Part shown: positions 63,635 through 64,000 of the stretch, in pieces
How positions within the stretch are numbered: the stretch's first letter is position 1
Layout of the letters: every line of letters begins with the position of its first letter
Assembly (NCBI RefSeq): GCF_024138715.1
Contig: NZ_CP092074.1
Coordinates: 248,001-312,000, forward strand
Source of the DNA: Emticicia sp. 21SJ11W-3
GTDB taxonomy: Bacteria; Bacteroidota; Bacteroidia; Cytophagales; Spirosomataceae
Direction: 5' to 3'
DNA length: 64,000 nucleotides
Notes under the pieces: generated by a model
The model's database searches: none
Seen by the model: only the letters and a program-made list of their open reading frames with translations
What the model was told of the DNA's origin: nothing
Made by a program: the position numbers and the translations under genes

Positions 63635-64000
63635 TTATTTGTTTAATTTTAATAATTCAAAACCAATAGGCGCTACTTCTTCGGCTGAGTTAGACAATAC
63701 CACAACCGCTGTTTTTTTGGTTTTATCAAAAGCAACCAGAGTTCTGAATCCCCCTGTTCCTCCCGAATGCTGATAAATGTTTCTATTTTTAGTTAAATGC
63801 CAGCCCAGACCAATAATCTGTTGGCCCTGTTCAAATGTAATGGCGTGGGTAAGGTCTATTGCTTTTTGTAGATTTGCAGGTGCCTTGTTCATGTTGGCTT
63901 GTGTATATATAACCATGTCGTTAATTGTCGACCGTATGCCGCCCGCCCCTGCCAGGCTGTTCAGGTCCCAGGGTGAGGTGGCTTCACCTTTTTCGTTGTA
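63635..64000 (-). CDS. Serine hydrolase, class C beta-lactamase-like, C-terminal part
   Basis: The frame is open to the window edge, so the start lies outside; 121 codons remain. AGAGGIRSTINDMVIYTQAN is typical of the class C beta-lactamase/penicillin-binding-like family, and IYQHSGGTGGFRTLVAF holds the HxGGTGG element that replaces the KTG box. TAVVVLSNSAEEVAP also fits. The Ser-x-x-Lys motif would be upstream of the visible part. Such proteins are usually peptidases or esterases, often exported, rather than true beta-lactamases. Confidence 0.82.
   Translation of the reverse strand, partial: YNEKGEATSPWDLNSLAGAGGIRSTINDMVIYTQANMNKAPANLQKAIDLTHAITFEQGQQIIGLGWHLTKNRNIYQHSGGTGGFRTLVAFDKTKKTAVVVLSNSAEEVAPIGFELLKLNK

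Overview
The window reads as chromosome of a Bacteroidota bacterium, most likely of the order Cytophagales. The evidence is the family set (Wzi-type capsule protein, DUF1501/DUF1800 pair, PadR-PspC-GIN protein, DUF2795, OmpA with TSP3 repeats), the lack of obvious Shine-Dalgarno sequences, and repeated TTG...TAnnTTTG promoter elements. The species cannot be named from sequence alone. No rRNA, tRNA, insertion sequence, prophage or CRISPR array was seen.

Bases 1-14185 are a cell-surface polysaccharide locus. It holds the end of an SLBB export protein, a Wzz-like chain-length protein, a UDP-sugar 6-dehydrogenase, an overlapping ATP-grasp/HAD pair, a PglE-like aminotransferase, a fibre-like exported protein and a PglF/WbpM-like 4,6-dehydratase. 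On the other strand are a Wzi-like outer-membrane protein and an MBOAT/SGNH O-acylation pair. It makes and decorates sugar nucleotides and exports and acylates a glycan, but this stretch has no glycosyltransferase, flippase or polymerase. Several genes stand alone between long AT-rich spacers, some with their own promoters or terminators.

Bases 14578-30540 mix exported proteins of unclear role (DUF1501, DUF1800, a Tat-exported class V aminotransferase, a Tat-exported Gfo/Idh/MocA oxidoreductase, a CE15-like glucuronoyl esterase) with housekeeping genes (ileS, sod, tadA, nadA, yifB) and a ParDE toxin-antitoxin pair. The ileS product is a type 2 isoleucyl-tRNA synthetase with an inverted HIGH motif (GIHH), the change linked to very high mupirocin resistance.

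Bases 30645-38308 form a minus-strand efflux module: AraC regulator, aldo/keto reductase, RND permease, adaptor and TolC. Bases 38450-41930 carry a PadR regulator with a tandem-PspC envelope protein ending in a GIN/DUF2807 domain, then a small acidic DUF2795 protein. Bases 41988-50567 hold uvrA, dxs and a mutL-rhomboid-rhomboid operon. Bases 50894-64000 hold DUF2911, prmA, an unrecognised exported 1587-residue protein, a MerC-domain protein under a promoter with an inverted repeat, two peptidases (M28, S9), an OmpA/TSP3 protein and the end of a serine hydrolase gene.
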